Shown here in pieces: positions 39,503 through 50,727 of a DNA stretch of 64,000 nucleotides. A program made the position numbers and the translations under genes. The DNA is from Daphnia carinata (taxonomy: Eukaryota; Arthropoda; Branchiopoda; Diplostraca; Daphniidae). Location: positions 5,517,679-5,581,678 of the forward strand of contig NC_081338.1 of NCBI RefSeq assembly GCF_022539665.2. The letters run 5' to 3'. Every line of letters starts with the position of its first letter. Within the stretch, counting starts at the first letter, position 1. Below the pieces are notes generated by a model, which did no database searches, was not told where the DNA came from, and was given only the letters and a program-made list of their open reading frames with translations.

Positions 39503-40386
39503 GGCTAAAATTCCACTATATCAAAATGACGCAAAATGAGGGGTTGATAAAAAAAGGAAATTTGTTCAAGAAATCATCACGAAAGCCATACTCCCGAAAC
39601 ACACAAACACATTATGCAAAAAAACATGAGCTGTGTCGATTGTGTATGTGGGCCGGTCGGGCTAATGCCCAATGTTATCTAAAGTGGCTCTAATACCTTT
39701 TATGTTTTGAATGTAGGGATCGGCCCCGATTGGCTCTAATCGGGGTCCCTGCCCCACCCGGCAATCCGGGCAAAAAGTCAATCAATAATGTTCTTGCATA
39801 AATCGATTAATTGTCATCGGGGGGTTGTTTGATTGAGTTCGGGCGAAAATGTTTTCAAACAGAGCACAATCACCGAATCAATCATTTAGATATCCGTTGA
39901 CTGAAACTGAGTTGGAACGAGTGGTGTATTTGTTGAATTTGAATTTTTTCTGTCTCGAGAATGAAGCATAGAACTCAAAAAGGACAAAACGCAGAGTAAA
40001 AATCAACGAATGGCAGAGGAAATGACATAATGTGTGACAAAATGATCCTAATATTGAAAGACATTTTAGTTTTTGAAATGACTTGAAAGAAGCTTTTTTT
40101 TTTTAAAGAGACAGACATATGTGAGCTGGGTCGATTGTAGCAGTGGACAATTGACATGAATGGAATGAGCAATAACAACCAGAGTTTAAAGAGAATAATA
40201 AGTCTTCAATAAGGAAAGCTTTTCCTAAAAAAAAAAAAAAATGAATTGACAAAATGTTGATTTAGAACGCTAGATGGCGCTGATAAGCGACAAAACAAAC
40301 AAAACAACAAAAACGTGAATGATTTGTCGGGGTGCAGAGAGTTTTTGTTGTTGTAAAAACAGGACGCTTCTTTTGAGATCATGTGG
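39503..40386. other. Intergenic region, promoter of the MTMR10/12-like gene
   Basis: Right of 39502 lies the 5' flank of the minus-strand MTMR gene; the right end is the 3' flank of the FRMD gene. It contains a short inverted repeat (gccccgattgg...ctaatcggggt, near 39723-39747), an A-run at about 40229-40241 and a good ctagatggcgctg motif at about 40270-40282. No gene seen. Confidence 0.5.
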
Positions 40387-43328
40387 TTATGATGAAGATC
40401 CGAGTGGGAAGAGGTTGCGGAAGGGAATGTACAAGTGTCGCTGGATGAAGACCATTTCGGGCCAGTGGCGTAGATGGATGGCCCAGTGGAAATCCGTCTC
40501 GTAGACGAGGATCAGCGTCAGGGCCATGAATGAGAACGCCGTGAAAAGGCTGGTGCCCAGCAGCAGGATCCGTTTGGTCCACATTTTACAAGGATGCTGG
40601 ACGTGTTGTAATGGGCCCGATGGCGATTGACTAGCAGGAATCAAAGATCCTCCGCCAGGGGGTAGTAGAGGAATAGCAGCGCGAAGGACCTGTTCCGACA
40701 ATTTGAGCTCTCGTCGTCGTCGTTGTCGTGGAACGGAGTCTGACCAGCCATCCGACGGTTCATCTTTATATCGCCTGTTTCAATCGTTCGAAATTTAATG
40801 CTATTAGATTTTATAACTTAAAAAAAAATGCGTACGAGGATGAAGAAGAATAGTGGGCCGGCGAAGCAGAATGGCGACTGCCAGAATGATCGCGCTCACG
40901 CCATTGATGATCGTGATCGGGATGAAGGGACCAGCTGTTGGGATCGGCTGCTGTGCTGCCCGTCGTGCTGCCCGCGTATCCGTAGAAATCCGAATCGATG
41001 GTTAAAGTGTCGTAACCGTTGCTATGGTGTGGCTGTTGATGCTGCAAATGATGGCGAGGCAAACCCCTGAGATCCAGGGCCACCCAACTCGCCACATCGG
41101 AACGATCGTCTTGACTCGCCCCGCTGCCGCAAGATGACGCTTCATAACTGTCGTGGCCTTCTAGAACTGTTTTTCCAAGTTCAATTTCAAGTCATTGTTT
41201 ATACGAATTCAATTGATGGGGGATAAGTTTAAATGGTTAAAAAAAACAAATGAAAATCGAAAGATGGATGAGCATTGAAGGAGACAAACCGTCTTGATCG
41301 TGTTGACGGTGTCGTTGTCTTGGCAACGGTTCATCGTTGTGATTCCTCCGGCGGGAACCATTGGGAGTGGTGCGCTCCGTTGAACGATGTCGGTCAAACG
41401 AAAGGTCGTCCGTTTCCTCCTCATCGTCTCCATACTCGAAACCGTCGCCGCTGATTGGCTCCGATGTGGAACGTCGCGACGCGTAAGAAGCCGATCGATG
41501 GCGTCGATCCGTCGGATCAGTCGGATGTTCTTGACTGGCGGCGGCCGCTGCCAGTAAGGCCACCTCCTCCAGGGCGAGTTCGCGTTCAACCCGTCCCGAA
41601 TAGCGAACTTTAGATCCGCGTGAAAAAAAGCTCCCGCCCGTCACGACGGCCGGAATCTCAGCAGATGACGTGAAAGTAAAGAATATCCGCTGTTCGACCG
41701 AGTAGCGCCATAGATGGCGACATGCGGAGGACGTGGCGCACTTGAAACCGACCGTGTGTTTTTTCTAATTGTTTCAAAATCGATTTTTCGGTTAAATTTA
41801 TTTTAATTGGATCTCATTTTTCGTGTGGATTACCTTGGTTCTTGCATCCTGAAAAAGAATACAATAAAATGTTCAATTTTGTTCTTTTAGAAATGTGAAA
41901 CATTCAGAAATGACTCACTTCCATAATGATGAGGTGAATGATGAACATTTTCCCTTCGTAATTGAGCTTGGAGATGTCGATCCAGCGGAAGTGGTGAGTC
42001 CGTCGGCCGTTGTGGAACGTGGCGACGCCACTGTGGTTCGTCCCGATATACAATCTGGCCCCTCTCGGGTCCTGTGACGAAAATGATTTAAATTAAAGCA
42101 AAAAGAAATAGATACAACATGATGGTGTACTTTGACTGGATGCGGATCGACGCCGTAAGTATCGAGCGTGGCTGCTTTTTTGAGAAATGCATTAACGGCT
42201 TGAGAGGCTGAAATGCCGACAAGAGCGCCCACTCTTCCCGAATGAAATTCCTCGACTTGATTTTCTAGTTTCTCCGATTGATTCAACACCAAATTCATTT
42301 CGGAAACGTAGCCCGGTAGATGTCGCTCCGGATCGTAATCACCCAATTCCTCTGTTTTGATATGCAATTTTTAAAATAATTATTTGTTTGTTTAAAAAAT
42401 GACAACAAATACCTTGAAGGCAAAGAGCTGCGAGAAATGCGAGGTCGTGACCAGGTCCCGGGCTGTAAAGTCGGCCGTGTTGCAGATCTCGTTTTAATTG
42501 CAGGTACAATTGATAGCGAGTCGCTTCTTGAAGTCTCATCGGATCTGGCGGATAAAACTTGACGCGGAAGCACAGCACTAAATTGTGGGCATCTATTTTC
42601 AATCCCCCCAAACAAAAAAACAAACAAAAGATTACAAACAAATGGTAATGAAATGAAAAGTCAGATTCAACTACCTCTGACTTGATTGGCCACCGATTTG
42701 GTGAAATCGAACCATTTCCTCTGTTTGTGATGATCGACGTAGCGCAGACCGAAATAGTCTTTCTCCACGACATCCAGCTGCTGGCAGACGTAGTCGAGCA
42801 GGTACTGAGCTTTGCATCGAGGCTGTGGAAAGACATTGAAAAATTGCAATTGAATTTCTAATCTCTTGATCAATATGAGCAGTGTAGACAGCACAACACA
42901 GCATCAGCTGACTAGCGGTGAGCTTAGGTAACACATACGGGGGGTTTCGTAGTCGACAAGGGTGGACTTGCCAGGGTCTCTCACAGCCAATCAATAAAAA
43001 GGCCAACCTCCCCGTCTCTCTCTCTCTCTCTTCGTATTTCACTAGACTAGATATACAACTACGCTATCAGACTTGTCCATTATTCAAATAACAAGTCACA
43101 CACACTGAGAAAAAAAGGACGTTCACTGGATTTGATGAAGTTTCTCTTTTAAACGATACTTTCATTTGATGTATAATTTCGATGGATAAGCCGGTTATGT
43201 CGGAAGCATAATAAATACATTTTGTTTGGTACCTGAATGTCGCATTCGATGACTTCGGAATCGTCGAGGAGCCGCACGATGCACTTGCACTCGGCGTTGA
43301 CGTCGCTCTTGCTGCTGAATTTCAACAT
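40387..43328 (-). CDS. FERM domain-containing protein, FRMD3/FRMD5-like
   Basis: Membrane-linked FERM adaptor. Nine exons: 43328-43233, 42822-42675, 42592-42413, 42351-42131, 42071-41919, 41848-41834, 41764-41290, 41166-40836, 40774-40387; 2007 nt, 668 aa. FERM F1: [50 protein letters not shown]2: [12 protein letters not shown] and [16 protein letters not shown], with [13 protein letters not shown] next. F3: [54 protein letters not shown]-adjacent block: [18 protein letters not shown] basic/acidic disordered region with His-rich stretches follows, then a C-terminal transmembrane helix ([16 protein letters not shown]) and an ETDFHWAI...RNLF tail like that of FRMD5. One coding exon is only 15 nt (41834-41848, encoding DARTK). 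Confidence 0.93.
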
Positions 43329-43673
43329 GTCGTCCCTTTTCAACTCGATTTTTTCTTGATTCACCAAACAAAATAATTTGATTGTTTTCGTTACTTAAAG
43401 AAAACTCGAGTCGAAGGCCATTGAACGTTTTCGGCTATTTTCTTTTTAACGAAAAAAATCGTGTCCTCTCCTCTGTTTTTTTTTTTGTTCGATTTTCAGA
43501 CGCACGAAAGCAATAAAAGAAAATAGAAAACTAAATATCTGGCCTATTCTAAACGCCGGAAAAGGTTGCAACAGCTTCTTTTTCCCTTTTTCTTTTTCGT
43601 GCTCGATCTTCTTGTATAGGGAAATGTGGTTGAAGAGATGGTTGAAGAGAATCACAGCTCAACACAAACACAG

Positions 43674-43694
43674 ACACACACACACACACACACA
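43674..43694. repeat. (AC)n microsatellite
   Basis: About ten uninterrupted AC units. A second imperfect CA cluster follows at about 43728-43760. Open frames over it are artefacts of the repeat. Confidence 0.9.
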
Positions 43695-44410
43695 ATGGCT
43701 TCCTGTTTTTCTCTTACACGACGATCCACACACACACAGACACACATACACATTCACGATCAAACGGCGGACAGCTCCTCAAAAAAATGTTGCAGAGACC
43801 GGCCACTAGACCAGCGTAGGAAAGCAGTAAAAGAAGAAGAAGAAAAAAACCGAGGAATTACGCAGACAAAACAGTGGAGCGCAAGCGCCATGCGATCCCA
43901 GCAGCGAGCTAACTCTTCTTCGATCGACCGCCTGCCGGCTTTTGCGCTAACATCTCACATTGTGCAACGAGTTATCGAATGAGATTGTCGAGAAAGCTTT
44001 TAATTTATCGCAATCGAACGTCTTCGTCATTAATGAAACCACAACAGCAGAAGTCGATTGAATTTCGAACGAAATTGTCAAGTGATGGCAGTGACACCTA
44101 GCGGTCGCATTTTTCACTCCATCATGAATTGTCCATTACTTTTTCAGTTTGAAAAATTAAATAAATAAATAAATAAATGAAGGAAAAAGCGAAATACAAA
44201 AATGCAGACACTTGTTCGTGAACGCACACGATGCACGAAAGCCGGGAAATTCGGAAATTGACAGTTCAAAGAAATAAAGAAAAAAAAAGCAGCCATTAGT
44301 TTTATCCAAAATCAAGAGAAATCAAGCCTTAGAGGGTAGTCGAATGAACGTTGAGCAAAAGTGACGGGCAAAAACAACTTGAGAATAGAGAAAGAGAGGG
44401 GTGCTAAGGT

Positions 44411-44449
44411 TATAAAAGGAGGTAGTCGACACGGTCGGGCCTGTCAGTT
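44411..44449 (+). promoter_or_regulatory. TATA box and initiator of the G6P 1-epimerase-like gene
   Basis: TATAAAA at 44411-44417 and an arthropod-type initiator TCAGTT at 44444-44449. The spacing is about 30-35 bp, slightly long. If used, transcription starts about 9 nt before the ATG. Confidence 0.5.
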
Positions 44450-44454
44450 CCGCC

Positions 44455-47059
44455 ATGTACTCGAGCGGTGGTGGTGGTAATAATATGGCCGCCGCGCCCA
44501 CTAGCGTCGTCGTCCTCGATCGCGGCAATAACACCACGTGCACAATCAATTTACACGGTCAGTCCATTACTCACGCCTATTCTTATCGCTAATTCACCCC
44601 ATCAGTCCATTTCCATCAAACAATCATTTCCTAACGTTTCAAGTCGTACTGTCGCTTCAAAAATGGATGTCGTATGTTTTTCGTATCCCTTTCTTTGGAT
44701 TGGATTGGTTTGGTTTTGGAACTTCTTTTTTTTTTCCCCCTTTCTAGTTCGTCCCTTAACGGCAAAAAAGAAAATAGCTCACTCTTTTTTGTTTTTAAAT
44801 TTATGGTTTGTTGTTTTTTTTTTGGGGAGGGGGTGCTTGCCGCCGAATGGCGCTCGTATCGCCACCGGTTTCTCTAACCCGCTGTTCCCCTCCATCCAAT
44901 CTTCAAATGTCGCCTTTTTTTGTATCTCTAGACGCGCACACACAAAAACTCAACTCAAAAAAAAACAACTGAAAAGTGAACATGGACCGTCATCAGATAA
45001 AACACGAAACTCTCATACAAGAAAAAACTTAAAATGTTAAAGAGATATGGTAACCCTCATTGAAGAAGAGAAAGCCAAGTGATCGAGTTTTCCTGCGGTT
45101 TCATTCACGCTCTTTTTCTCTCCCGTCCTTGGCTCCTCCTTAGTCAGATATGCTGGTGCGTGTAATCTATCGGAATTTTTTTTTCTAAGTGCGCAACGAT
45201 TTTTCCGGCAACTAAACATGGGATGAAAGTTAACTGCATTTCGTAGAATTATAAGAGATTAAAATACGATAGAACGATGAATCAAAATATTTCCCGTTAA
45301 GAAACACAAAAAAAGATGCATGTCGTATAAAACATTCCATTGCCAATGGGGGGGGGGGGGGGAATTGTGTTACATATGCACGTGTTTGTTACGCGTATTG
45401 GCATCATCTCCCTCCTGTCATCCACTACTCCAACCGCCCACTTTTTTTTTCTTCTTTACTTCCCTCCCAAAAAAAAAAAAAAAAAACTGAACGAACCACT
45501 TTTTTTCCCGTCTGTCTGACAAAAGGTTGTAAGCCAAGTTTTTTTCTTCTTCTCCAACAACAAAAAAAAAAAAAAAAAAAAACTATACGACGGGGAAAAA
45601 GGGGAAGAAACGAGTCTTAGGGTCATTGGATTGCGTCCGCGTGATGGATGTAACATTTTATTATACGACGCGCAGAAGAAGACAAAAGAAACGGATAACA
45701 TTAAATCGTTTTTTGTGTGTCTGCTTTAGGCGCTACGGTGGTTTCGTGGCGAGTCAACAATCAAGAGCAACTCTTTGTCAGGTAAATGATTTGTCTTTGT
45801 GTTCTTAACACGGCTTAAAGATCCATTTCGATTTCGTTGCAGCAAACAGGCCGTGTTTGACGGGAAGAAAGCCATCCGAGGAGGGATCCCCTTCGTTTTC
45901 CGTAAGTTATTTAACTTTGACCTTAATCGCTTTACTGTGTCTTGCTCCTATCTCTCTCCTTGCTGGTGCTGCAAGGCACATATCCTCCGCCTCCGTCCCT
46001 CCGCTCTGTGTGCCAGCCATGTTCTGTCAATCCTCAAATGATGGATGATGATCGTTTCGGGCTCACTCAGCGGTCCCCCTGACTTCAGCTTCAGGGTAAA
46101 ACGACCCACAATATACAGATATGTAAAAAGAGAAAAAAAAAAAACCGAACTCCTGTCCTGCCCAAAATGGGAATGCCTTGGTTTTGCCACCCGAAATGAA
46201 TGTGGCAACGTTGCAAAGCGGCATGTGTCAAAATTGTAAACATCATCAAATAAAAAATTAAGTTTTTCTTTTTACAGCTCAATTCGGATCGTGGAATTAC
46301 GGACCTCAACACGGATTCGCTCGTGTCATTCGCTGGCATGTCGAGAAACCGCCTGAAAGATTACCGTCTGGTGATATTGAAGCCATGTTCTGCATTGTGG
46401 ACAACGAGGTGACCAGGTCTATGTGGAACTTTCCGTTCCGCCTCTCTTACCGGCTTATCCTGCGTGAAAAAGAACTTCACTTTAACATCGGCGTCTACAA
46501 TGTCGGAAAAGATGTCACCTTCTCCTTCAATTTGCTCCTGCACACCTATTTTAAAGTGCCAGACGTTCGCAGGTGTCAAATCACTGGATTGCAAGGATGC
46601 ACTTTTGTTGACAAGGTGATTTCGATCAGTTAAACCCTTTCCGCCTTGCTCTGCTAACACATTCCTTTTTCATTGGCCAAAAATAGACTAGAGATGGAGC
46701 TATTTACCAAGAGGTCAGAGATGTCGTCACTGTCAACGAATACACAGACAGAGTCTACCAAAACACACCCCAAGAGCACATCATCACTAATGTGGTTTCA
46801 AACAGGAAAATGAGGATTCAAAAGTACAACTTCCCTGATACAGGTATTCACAAGAAAGCATTTTTTAATAGTAGATTTTAATTCTTACTTGTTTTTAGTG
46901 GTGTGGAATCCTTGGGTTGAGAAAGCCAGGGAAATCCAAGATTTCGGTGATGATGAATACCCCAATATGATCTGCGTTGAAGCTGGACATGTATCAGCGC
47001 CAGTGATTCTTCTACCTGGCAATGCATTTGAGGCATCTGAAATCCTTCAAGTCATGTGA
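44455..47059 (+). CDS. Glucose-6-phosphate 1-epimerase-like (aldose 1-epimerase family)
   Basis: Hexose-6-phosphate mutarotase-like enzyme that interconverts alpha and beta anomers of glucose 6-phosphate; related to yeast YMR099C. Six exons: 44455-44557, 45730-45781, 45843-45901, 46278-46615, 46687-46843, 46899-47059; 870 nt, 289 aa. Family blocks: GATVVSWRVN, GGIPFVFPQFG, YGPQHGFARVIRW (His83), LLLHTYFKV (His160) and CVEAGHVSAP (Glu264). These correspond to the expected catalytic His/His/Glu set, so the enzyme looks active. The first ~25 residues are Gly/Asn/Ala-rich (SGGGGNNMAAAP), and a second in-frame ATG at codon 11 is an alternative start. Intron 1 is about 1.17 kb and contains G15 and A-runs, unlike the short introns elsewhere. 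Confidence 0.94.
45348..45362. repeat. Poly-G run in intron 1 of the G6P 1-epimerase-like gene
   Basis: Fifteen consecutive G. Two long A-runs follow at about 45469-45486 and 45561-45581. Their lengths may be unreliable because of sequencing slippage. Confidence 0.85.
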
Positions 47060-48031
47060 GATGATGCCGAATTCAGCAGAGAAAATCTGCAAGAAGAATC
47101 CAAGATGACCATTTTTCGATTGCTCCCTACATAAAACAAATTTTTCATCATTATTGAATTTCAACGTTACAAACTGAATTAGCGCCCAAAATCAAACTTT
47201 CAAAAGATTAAACTAAATTTTCAAAACAAATTTCATATTATACTTTACCCAAGGGAACTTTTTCGTATTAAACTGTGTTGATGGCACAGAAAAATCCATT
47301 TTTTTAGCAATAGTGAGCTATGATTTCTTTTGTCGACCTCAAAAATGCAATTTTTTTTTCGAACCAAGCATATAGACAAGGTTAGGTGATCATAAAAAGT
47401 TTTTCTTACTTGTATCGATTTCCTCTTGTGTACAACTAAAAAATGTTGCGCTCTCGAGTTCAGATATATCACAAATATTCGATTGTCTTCGGTCGCTCGT
47501 TCCCCGACAAAACCCAGTGAGACAAAAAATTTCGTGATTGTTGTTTCATTCTTTCTCATGGCTCCTTTCTTTTTTTGTTATTTCTACATTTATATAAAAC
47601 CCTGGTTTTTCAGAATGTTCAAATGCATAAAAGGATGACGTTCAATAAACGTTTTTTTAATTCACTACATGTGAGAGATGAGACTGCCATGCGGTTTTCA
47701 CAACATCCCGCCTCGTCATCAGCTGCTGCTCATTCTTTTGTTCATATAATATGCTCCTTGCTCAGCTGCTTGTTTTTGTTTTTTTGTTTGGATTTGCCGC
47801 CTTGTTCTGGCGCAAAAACTGGCAACGCTATGAAACAAAAGACGATCAACCCTCAAAGAAGGAGGACCCTAGAGGGAAAAGGCAGAAACGCATCATCTCT
47901 CATTCACCGAGAGTACGACCTAAAGAAAACTTGGGGCGAAAGCCTGTTTCCCTCTCCTGTGCTATTATTATTTCATACCACTTTATTTTTCATTAAGTTT
48001 TGTTCTACACGATTCTTTTTATATTAGCACC
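47060..48031. other. Intergenic region and 5' leader of the SERF-like gene
   Basis: 3' flank of the epimerase-like gene, then DNA upstream of SERF. It contains a TATATAAAA at about 47591-47599 and a short plus-strand frame at 47751-47996 with one hydrophobic helix and a basic tail (see findings). No established gene seen. Confidence 0.45.
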
Positions 48032-48413
48032 ATGACCCGTAAGTTATTTGTTTTGTTTTTTACTGGTTTACTTTTGACGTTATCAAAGAGAAATGGGTCA
48101 AAATGATCTAGTAGCTTCCATAACGTTTCTGTCAAATGTTTTCTTTTGTTCTTTAGGTGGAAACCAACGCGATCTTGCTCGTGATAAGGCAGCTAAAAAA
48201 GCAGCAGATTTACAAAAGAGCAAATCAGCTGCTGAGAAGGAAGGTAATAAGGGATTGTCTCTTGAAGCTCGCAAACAGAGGTACTTAACTTTTTTTTAAA
48301 TTAAACCTTTTGCTATTGGTACATTAATTATATGTTATAGAGATGCTGATCTGATGAGAGAGAAACAAAAACTGAAGGACCTCAAAGCTGCAGAGGCAGC
48401 AGCAAAGAAATGA
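48032..48413 (+). CDS. SERF/4F5-family small basic protein
   Basis: Small EDRK-rich factor, a short nucleic-acid-binding protein known to speed amyloid formation in related species. Three exons: 48032-48038, 48157-48280, 48341-48413; 204 nt, 67 aa. The protein starts MTRGNQRDLARDKAAKK, has the family block GLSLEARKQRDADLM and ends in Lys/Ala-rich sequence. The start codon is in a 7-nt coding exon (ATGACCC) followed by a GTAAGT donor; the joined reading frame gives the conserved MTRGNQR. Confidence 0.93.
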
Positions 48414-48823
48414 AGCTTGACCAAATTTATAAACTTTGAGCTGTGCACAAAGGACAAAACACAGTATATTCACTTATCAAATCCACTGCTTTTTATTACC
48501 AAAATCATGGTTTATTGATCCCTGATTGCATACATATGCTCTCTTTATTCATCTATATTGCTAAATGCTAAGCAATAAACATAAAAACCTCACAAATTTA
48601 ATACATAAAAACCTCACAAATTTAATACTGTCATTTTTATATACAATTGAGAGGTTTCTAATTTTGGAAAAAAATTAAGCCCAAAACTTCGAGATAGGTG
48701 TGTAATGTTATTCCATTCTGTACATTTAATGACACCAATAAATCTCAGGTTCATACATTTCACTAAATGCTGGACTAAACCAACTTATGGAGGTCTCACA
48801 TTGATGGACTTTATAGTAGCACT
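48414..48823. other. Convergent 3' flanks of the SERF-like gene (+) and COX5A (-)
   Basis: 410 bp of AT-rich sequence with AATAAA near 48574 and a short tandem repeat (listed separately). No gene seen. Confidence 0.55.
48579..48626. repeat. 24-bp direct tandem repeat (two units)
   Basis: The unit beginning acataaaaacctcacaaatt occurs twice back to back (48579-48602 and 48603-48626). Confidence 0.9.
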
Positions 48824-49542
48824 TCATATATCATACACTGATTTCAGTGCCTGCAAGAAAAGAAAGTGAATAATAACTGGGGATAAAATTAAAGTTATTT
48901 TCAATTAACTACCAATTCAGGTTTGTCATAACCCAACTCTTCAGGGGTGTTCAATCCCAACTGGTCCAAAGTTGGGCGGATTTCCTGATAATCAGGGAAA
49001 TTTCAATAACTGAACATTTATCATAAAATAAGATTACCATTTAATTTACCTGCAGAATGTATGGATAAATTTCTTTTTTATTTCCACATTTGTCCTTAAC
49101 AGTTTCCAAGAACCTGACAGCTAGAGAATAATCATTGAGCCTACGGCAGGCATTGAGGGCAGCAATGATAATTTTGGGCTCAGGAACAAGATCCATACCG
49201 CTCAAATCGTTCATGGCCTGTTGGCAGGAGTTGGAAAACAGTTTAGTTTAAACTAACATATAAAGAAAAATCAAAACAAATCAACCTTTCTGCATTCCCA
49301 GCCATCAATGTCTTTGCGGTTGAAGAAAGCTTCATAGCGGGCATCGAATTCAACGTCTGACTCGGTGGAGTGCTTAGACATAAAGCGTACACCGGCTACA
49401 ATGAAGACCAATAGATATTTCCGTTAGCCATCTTTAGAAATCACATTTTAAGATAAATAGTTTTACCAATGCATTTGCAATTGTTGGGTACTGCCAAATT
49501 GCGGGCAAAAGAAGCGGTGCGAGCCAAACCCGATCGGAACAT
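48824..49542 (-). CDS. COX5A: Cytochrome c oxidase subunit 5A, mitochondrial
   Basis: Nuclear-encoded subunit of respiratory complex IV on the matrix side. Five exons: 49542-49467, 49395-49286, 49217-49050, 48984-48913, 48850-48824; 453 nt, 150 aa, equal to the human precursor. The N-terminus [18 protein letters not shown] is an Arg/Ser-rich mitochondrial presequence. The mature protein has [60 protein letters not shown] and [14 protein letters not shown]. Divergent from AMBRA1. Confidence 0.97.
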
Positions 49543-50727
49543 CTCGCTTTGTTAAAGTCACGTAGGTACCAACAACTCGATCAAAACTTGCCCGTCCAAT
49601 ATGGCGAATCGCGGCAGACGAAAGGGACGACTAGCTAGATTTCGCCAAGGTTGCCGATGAAGAATTGTCTTACTATTCGATAATTCAAAATTAACACATA
49701 ACTAAGAAAATAACCTTGTTAAATTTTTTAAATTTTTTCTATTTGATATAAAACTATATTCACCTACAGTACATAAAAAAGTTTATGGCACAAGATATCT
49801 AAAGTAACTGGCAGTGAGGCAGTGGAACTTATGCAAAACCAAATGTGCCGATTGTCGAATTGGAGCGTTTTGACAATCAAGTAAAGCAAAAGCACACGTT
49901 GAACCATTCTTATATGCAAATTTGAATCAGGTATTAGAATCAGAAGAATACGGTTGACGAGCCAATAAAATGGCTGTAACGAATAACGAAAGCTACAACT
50001 TGTGTTGCTCTTTCCATACAAATGCCAAGATTTAAATTGCCTAGATGGAAAGTAGCAAAACGAAATGGCTGTATGTCATGAGTAAACGGGTCGGAATCAG
50101 CATAATCGAATTATTTTATATCTTGGCAAGGGTTCCCATCGAGAAAAAAGCGCCCATTTCAACATGGGCATTCTAAACAATTAGTTGATGGCCGAAAGTT
50201 ACGATTTACATTGGAAATTGTGCAATTCAGCCCGCGTTAGTGCAAATAACAAAGAAAGTTATAAAGTGCGCAGTTATGAATGTAATGGATCATTTGCAAA
50301 TTGTTAAGAATTTGATGTCCATGCATGAAACGATTTGACAGTGAAAACTCGGATCATGATTCGTAGTTAATCGCCAGATGTCTCCTTCGTAGCTGTCTTG
50401 CCAAAAATTTTATTGGCCAAATTCGGCTAACTTATTCGTATTATTATCTGCGCTGAAAGTTTTTATTTCTAGATAGTTTGTTGTGTTCATCGACGTGTTC
50501 GTGAGTGTGCATCTGCTAACCTATGGTAAGAGAGAGCTTAATTGATTTACTGAGTCTTCCTTCTCTACAGAAAGCAAGTATCCTTTGTCAGCTAAAATTC
50601 TTGTTCCAGCTGTTTTTGACTTCCTGCTGAGATTCTTATGTTTTCAAGGCCAACGTTCTCGAATACTTCGAACTAGATCCACATTTTTATTGACAGGATT
50701 AAAGAACTTTGATTTTCTGCTGAGTAA
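49543..50727. promoter_or_regulatory. Divergent region between COX5A (-) and AMBRA1 (+)
   Basis: About 1.2 kb with no coding exon recognised. It must hold both promoters. An ATG-containing minus frame at 49764-50021 and another at 50644-50838 (antisense to AMBRA1 exon 1) look spurious. A cgccagatgtctcc stretch near 50372-50385 loosely resembles the recurrent motif in the findings. Confidence 0.45.

Larger units (their letters stand above)
43329..44454. promoter_or_regulatory. Divergent region between the FRMD gene (-) and the G6P 1-epimerase-like gene (+)
   Basis: Holds the FRMD promoter/5' UTR on the left, CA-rich microsatellites at about 43670-43760, and the core promoter of the plus-strand gene at the right end. 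A gtgacacctagcggtcgc sequence (44091-44108) reads on the minus strand as a CGCTAGGTGTCAC motif. Confidence 0.5.

Noticed and set aside
43612-43982. Thr/His-rich frames over the CA microsatellite
   Set aside because: Repeat-encoded, no domain, in a promoter region.
44468-45040. 190-codon frame over exon 1 and intron 1 of the G6P 1-epimerase-like gene
   Set aside because: It runs out of frame with the conserved protein and through T-rich intron sequence.
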